This document shows positions 5,144-5,609 of a stretch of 5,609 nt of DNA, in pieces (the stretch's first letter is position 1; every line of letters starts with the position of its first letter). The DNA lies in NCBI GenBank assembly GCA_013003285.1, contig JABDJY010000226.1, positions 1 through 5,609 on the forward strand, read 5' to 3'. The notes under the pieces were generated by a model. It made no database searches. It had not been told where the DNA came from and saw only the letters and a program-made list of their open reading frames with translations. This DNA comes from Alphaproteobacteria bacterium. GTDB taxonomy: Bacteria; Pseudomonadota; Alphaproteobacteria; UBA6615. A program made the position numbers and the translations under genes.

Positions 5144-5598
5144 GCGATCTCGCCATCGTCGATATTTATACCGACGGCGCGTGCTCGGGGAATCCGGGCC
5201 CCGGCGGGTGGGGTGCGATCCTGCGTTACAACGACCATGAGAGCGAATTGATGGGCGGCGAGTTGGAGACCACCAACAACCGCATGGAAATGATGGCCGC
5301 AATCGCAGCGCTGGAGAGCCTGAAACGGCCAGTACAGGCGAATATCCACACCGACAGCACCTATCTGCGCGATGGCATCACCAAATGGATCCATAATTGG
5401 AAGGCCAATGGCTGGCGTACCGCCGCTAAGAAACCAGTCAAGAATGTTGATTTATGGCAGCGTCTGGAAGAGGCCATCGAAGCCCATGACGTTCATTGGC
5501 ATTGGGTCAAAGGCCATGCCGGCCACCCCGAGAACGAACGCGCCGACATGCTGGCCGGACTTGCGCTACGGCAAAAACGCGACGCGGCGAAATTGTAG
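5140..5598 (+). CDS. rnhA: Ribonuclease HI
   Basis: This 152-residue enzyme cuts the RNA strand of RNA-DNA hybrids, for example at R-loops and replication primers, using two metal ions. The four carboxylates and the histidine are all present: Asp12 in IYTDGACSGNPGPGGWG, Glu50 in TNNRMEMMAAI, Asp72 in HTDSTYL, and His126 and Asp136 in KGHAGHPENERAD. The basic handle region lies around WKANGWRTAAKKPVKN (87-102). The length is close to the 155 residues of the E. coli enzyme. The start codon overlaps the thrB stop as ATGA and no separate ribosome binding site is visible, so translation is probably coupled to thrB. Eleven bases follow the stop before the window ends, too few to show a terminator or the next gene. 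Confidence 0.98.
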   Translation: MSDLAIVDIYTDGACSGNPGPGGWGAILRYNDHESELMGGELETTNNRMEMMAAIAALESLKRPVQANIHTDSTYLRDGITKWIHNWKANGWRTAAKKPVKNVDLWQRLEEAIEAHDVHWHWVKGHAGHPENERADMLAGLALRQKRDAAKL

Positions 5599-5609
5599 CC
5601 AAAAGAAAA

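Overview
The window looks like chromosomal DNA of an alphaproteobacterium, possibly Rhodospirillales-like. This rests on high GC (about 60% by eye), an APH/choline-kinase-type homoserine kinase placed between ispH and rnhA, a split glycine decarboxylase (gcvPA) behind gcvT and gcvH, and a short double-CDGSH protein of a type I know from this class. The species assignment is inference. No mobile element, CRISPR array, tRNA or rRNA is visible, and codon use looks uniform throughout.

Left half, minus strand (about 2180 down to 1). This is a glycine-cleavage operon: promoter, long structured leader, gcvT (aminomethyltransferase), gcvH (lipoyl carrier protein), then the start of gcvPA, which runs off the left edge. 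The leader (1841 to about 2150) holds a complete tandem glycine riboswitch. Both P1 stems and a leader-linker helix can be drawn by base pairing. A separate 8-bp perfect hairpin lies just upstream of it, at the predicted 5' end of the mRNA. The gcvT ribosome binding site is complementary to the conserved UUCUCUC segment of the second aptamer, which suggests translational control.

Middle, minus strand (3046 down to 2215). Two small genes lie 22 bases apart: a 79-residue protein with two CDGSH-type [2Fe-2S] sites, and a 189-residue lipoprotein of unknown function. They probably share a transcript.

Right half, plus strand (3183 to 5598). This is a compact run of ispH (last step of the MEP isoprenoid pathway), thrB (homoserine kinase, threonine synthesis) and rnhA (ribonuclease HI). 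There is a 17-base gap between the first two, and an ATGA stop/start overlap between the last two. The 136-bp gap at 3047-3182 separates the two divergent groups and should carry the promoters for both.

Most of the window is well-known housekeeping content. The least explained parts are the regulatory architecture of the gcv leader, the unnamed lipoprotein, and the sequence variations in the CDGSH protein. I see no clear sign of a wholly new system.
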